Below are positions 5,797 to 6,694 of a stretch of DNA of 6,694 nt, one piece after another; within the stretch, counting starts at the first letter, position 1; each line of letters opens with the position of its first letter. Below the pieces are notes generated by a model that saw only the letters and a program-made list of their open reading frames with translations, was not told where the DNA came from and did no database searches. Origin of the DNA: an uncultured Eubacteriales bacterium (GTDB lineage Bacteria; Bacillota; Clostridia; Oscillospirales; Ruminococcaceae); the NCBI GenBank assembly GCA_902493155.1, contig CABUOE010000123.1, forward strand, positions 1 to 6,694. Reading direction: 5' to 3'. The position numbers and the translations under genes were made by a program.

Positions 5797-5883
5797 TTCC
5801 CAGCTTATAAAAAACGCCCACAGAATATCTGTGGGCGCAACACGCATCTGAGTAGGATTTCCTATAAGTGGGAAGCCTTTTTT
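5797..5883. repeat. Nested inverted repeats enclosing a terminator, possible small RNA
   Basis: The outer arms TTCCCA-G-CTTATA (5797-5809) and TATAAGTGGGAA (5863-5874) make 12 pairs with one bulged G. They enclose the 10-pair hairpin at 5815-5837. On the plus strand the outer stem is followed by GCC and six T, so a rightward transcript of about 85 nt could fold as two stacked stems and terminate. No good plus-strand promoter was found. Direct copies of GTAGGATTTC (5750-5759, 5852-5861) and inverted copies of CTTATAGGA (5769-5777, 5860-5868) lie in and around it. Confidence 0.4.
5809..5837 (-). terminator. Intrinsic terminator downstream of the zinc-ribbon gene
   Basis: A perfect 10-pair stem (5815-5824 with 5828-5837), GC-rich at its base and with a 3-base loop, is followed on the minus strand by six T. 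It is the first strong terminator after the efp / zinc-ribbon transcript, about 160 nt beyond that stop codon. Confidence 0.85.
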
Positions 5884-5999
5884 CACCTGGGGGTATATTG
5901 TCGGTTTTGAAATTTCACCAAAGCGGCAACAAGGCGTATTTGCAGACTGTCACCACCGGTGGAAAATCTCACTCCGCCCCGAAACAACGTTACTAAAAA
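5838..5999. other. Intergenic region downstream of the zinc-ribbon gene, no gene recognised
   Basis: This 162-base stretch is read as the 3' untranslated part of the leftward transcript. It contains two short perfect palindromes, TGAAATTTCA (5908-5917) and CCACCGGTGG (5953-5962), and GGTGAAA on the minus strand twice (5919-5913 and 5887-5881). It is richer in GC than the other intergenic DNA here, which hints at structure, but no known RNA family or protein gene was recognised. Confidence 0.4.
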
Positions 6000-6425
6000 T
6001 TATTCTTCGCAGTCGCAATGATCGTCGCAGCAATCATCGCATCCGCACTCGCCAAGGTCCAGATCGAACTCCAACGCTTCTCCGCAGTTAGGACAGGTCA
6101 TTTCGCCCTCGTCAAGCATTTCTTCGTCGACGCAGAGAACCTCGCCGCAAGTGGGACAGGTCACTTCGTACATTTCCTCCTCGAAGTCGTCATCCTCGTC
6201 TTCGTCACCGAAAACAGCTTCTTCAACTTCGCCCAGATCCTCGTCCAAAACGTCGATGAGTTCGCACATCTCGTTGGTCTCTTCCTCCAAATCGGTAACA
6301 GAAGCGGCCAAATCGTCGATCACGTCGATCATCGCGGTGATGAGACGGGTCTCTTTTTTATCGGAATCCAAATCCATGCCGTTGAGCATGCCTTTCAAAT
6401 ATGCAACCTTTTCCAATAATTCCAT
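6000..6425 (-). CDS. Acidic zinc-ribbon protein with Cys-rich tail (resembles the CD1247 N-terminal-domain family)
   Basis: A 141-residue, very acidic cytoplasmic protein of unknown function. Residues 1-65 form predicted helices (MELLEKVAYLKGML to LEEETNEMCELIDVLDEDL) resembling the clostridial family named after the C. difficile CD1247 N-terminal domain. Then comes an Asp/Glu run (about 73-84) and a zinc ribbon with CPTC (90-93) and CPNC (111-114) knuckles, ending in an unusual tail with six Cys and one His in 13 residues (127-139). The ATG at 6425 has GGAGG 8 bases upstream; an earlier in-frame ATG at 6473 lacks this. It starts 69 bases after efp with no clear promoter, so co-transcription is likely. 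I recall the same order in Clostridia, often ahead of sporulation genes, which are absent here. Roles in metal binding or ribosome-linked processes are guesses. Confidence 0.8.
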   Translation of the reverse strand: MELLEKVAYLKGMLNGMDLDSDKKETRLITAMIDVIDDLAASVTDLEEETNEMCELIDVLDEDLGEVEEAVFGDEDEDDDFEEEMYEVTCPTCGEVLCVDEEMLDEGEMTCPNCGEALEFDLDLGECGCDDCCDDHCDCEE

Positions 6426-6494
6426 CTTACAGACCTCCTTATATTGTATAGTATGACGCAGCCAATTAGGCATTAATCAACCGGACTTCAAAAA

Positions 6495-6694
6495 TTATGC
6501 GCGGGACATATATTCGCCGGTACGGGTATCGACGTTGATCATCTCGCCCTCGTCGATAAACAGGGGAACCTTGATCTCAGCGCCGGTCTCCAAAACAGCG
6601 GGTTTGGTGGCGTTTGTCGCAGTGTTGCCCTTTAAGCCCGGATCGGTTTTTGTGACCTGAAGAACAACAAAGTTTGAAGCTTCTACGCCGAATA
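6495..6694 (-). CDS. efp: Elongation factor P, C-terminal part (truncated by the window edge)
   Basis: The final 65 codons of elongation factor P, which enters the ribosomal E site and relieves stalling at polyproline stretches. The visible segment runs from FGVEASNFVVLQV through TDPGLKGNTA to a TAA stop at 6497-6495. Diagnostic is the family signature region KPAVLETGAEIKVPLFIDEGE followed closely by VDTRTGEYMSRA, the conserved end of OB domain III. Full-length EF-P is about 185 residues, so about 120, including the N-terminal KOW-like domain and the residue modified in some species, lie beyond the window. The ending is normal, without the longer tail seen in YeiP-type paralogues. It is followed by the zinc-ribbon gene on the same strand. 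Confidence 0.96.
   Translation of the reverse strand, partial: FGVEASNFVVLQVTKTDPGLKGNTATNATKPAVLETGAEIKVPLFIDEGEMINVDTRTGEYMSRA

Noticed and set aside
6018..6456. Plus-strand frames opposite the zinc-ribbon gene, one very serine-rich
   Set aside because: The serine-rich reading is the antisense of Asp/Glu codons; the minus-strand frame has CxxC motifs and a good ribosome binding site.
1..6694. CRISPR array, insertion sequence, phage or defence system
   Set aside because: No regularly spaced direct repeats, transposase, integrase or defence-type gene is visible; all large genes have ordinary transport or housekeeping assignments.

Overview
The window looks like a chromosomal segment of an anaerobic Clostridia-type Firmicute, plausibly Oscillospiraceae-like. 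The support is indirect: moderate GC in genes with AT-rich intergenic DNA, GGAGG-type ribosome binding sites, sigma-A promoters with 17-base spacers, a clostridial-type pyridoxamine kinase, and the order efp followed by an acidic zinc-ribbon protein, which I recall from other Clostridia. No phage, IS element or CRISPR array is visible.

Layout, left to right. (1) 2-934 (+): C-terminal part of a sodium-coupled NSS-family amino-acid transporter, cut by the window edge and followed by two hairpins. (2) 935-1583: a 650-base stretch without a convincing protein gene. It holds a 25-base palindrome (1066-1090) and, on the minus strand, a good promoter driving about 240 nt with complementary ends, a candidate structured non-coding RNA. 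(3) 1584-1760 (-): a 58-residue basic, single-pass membrane protein with its own terminator. (4) 1987-3701 (+): a two-gene operon with a strong promoter, a roughly 120-nt hairpin-rich leader, a pyridoxamine/pyridoxal kinase gene, an ECF-transporter S component and a terminator. Together they suggest vitamin B6 uptake and trapping by phosphorylation. (5) 3707-5661 (-): a Na+/phosphate cotransporter with a PhoU-like tail, whose promoter carries an 11-base-period repeat of the PhoP-box type. (6) 5662-5999: an intergenic region with two strong leftward terminators and nested inverted repeats. (7) 6000-6694 (-): a short acidic zinc-ribbon protein downstream of the 3' end of efp (elongation factor P), probably co-transcribed.

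The genes are mostly housekeeping and transport. The most unusual content is non-coding: the candidate RNA at 1206-1447, the kinase leader, the isolated palindrome, the Pho-box-like promoter and the repeat-rich region at 5737-5883. All functional assignments come from reading the sequence; no database search or folding program was run.
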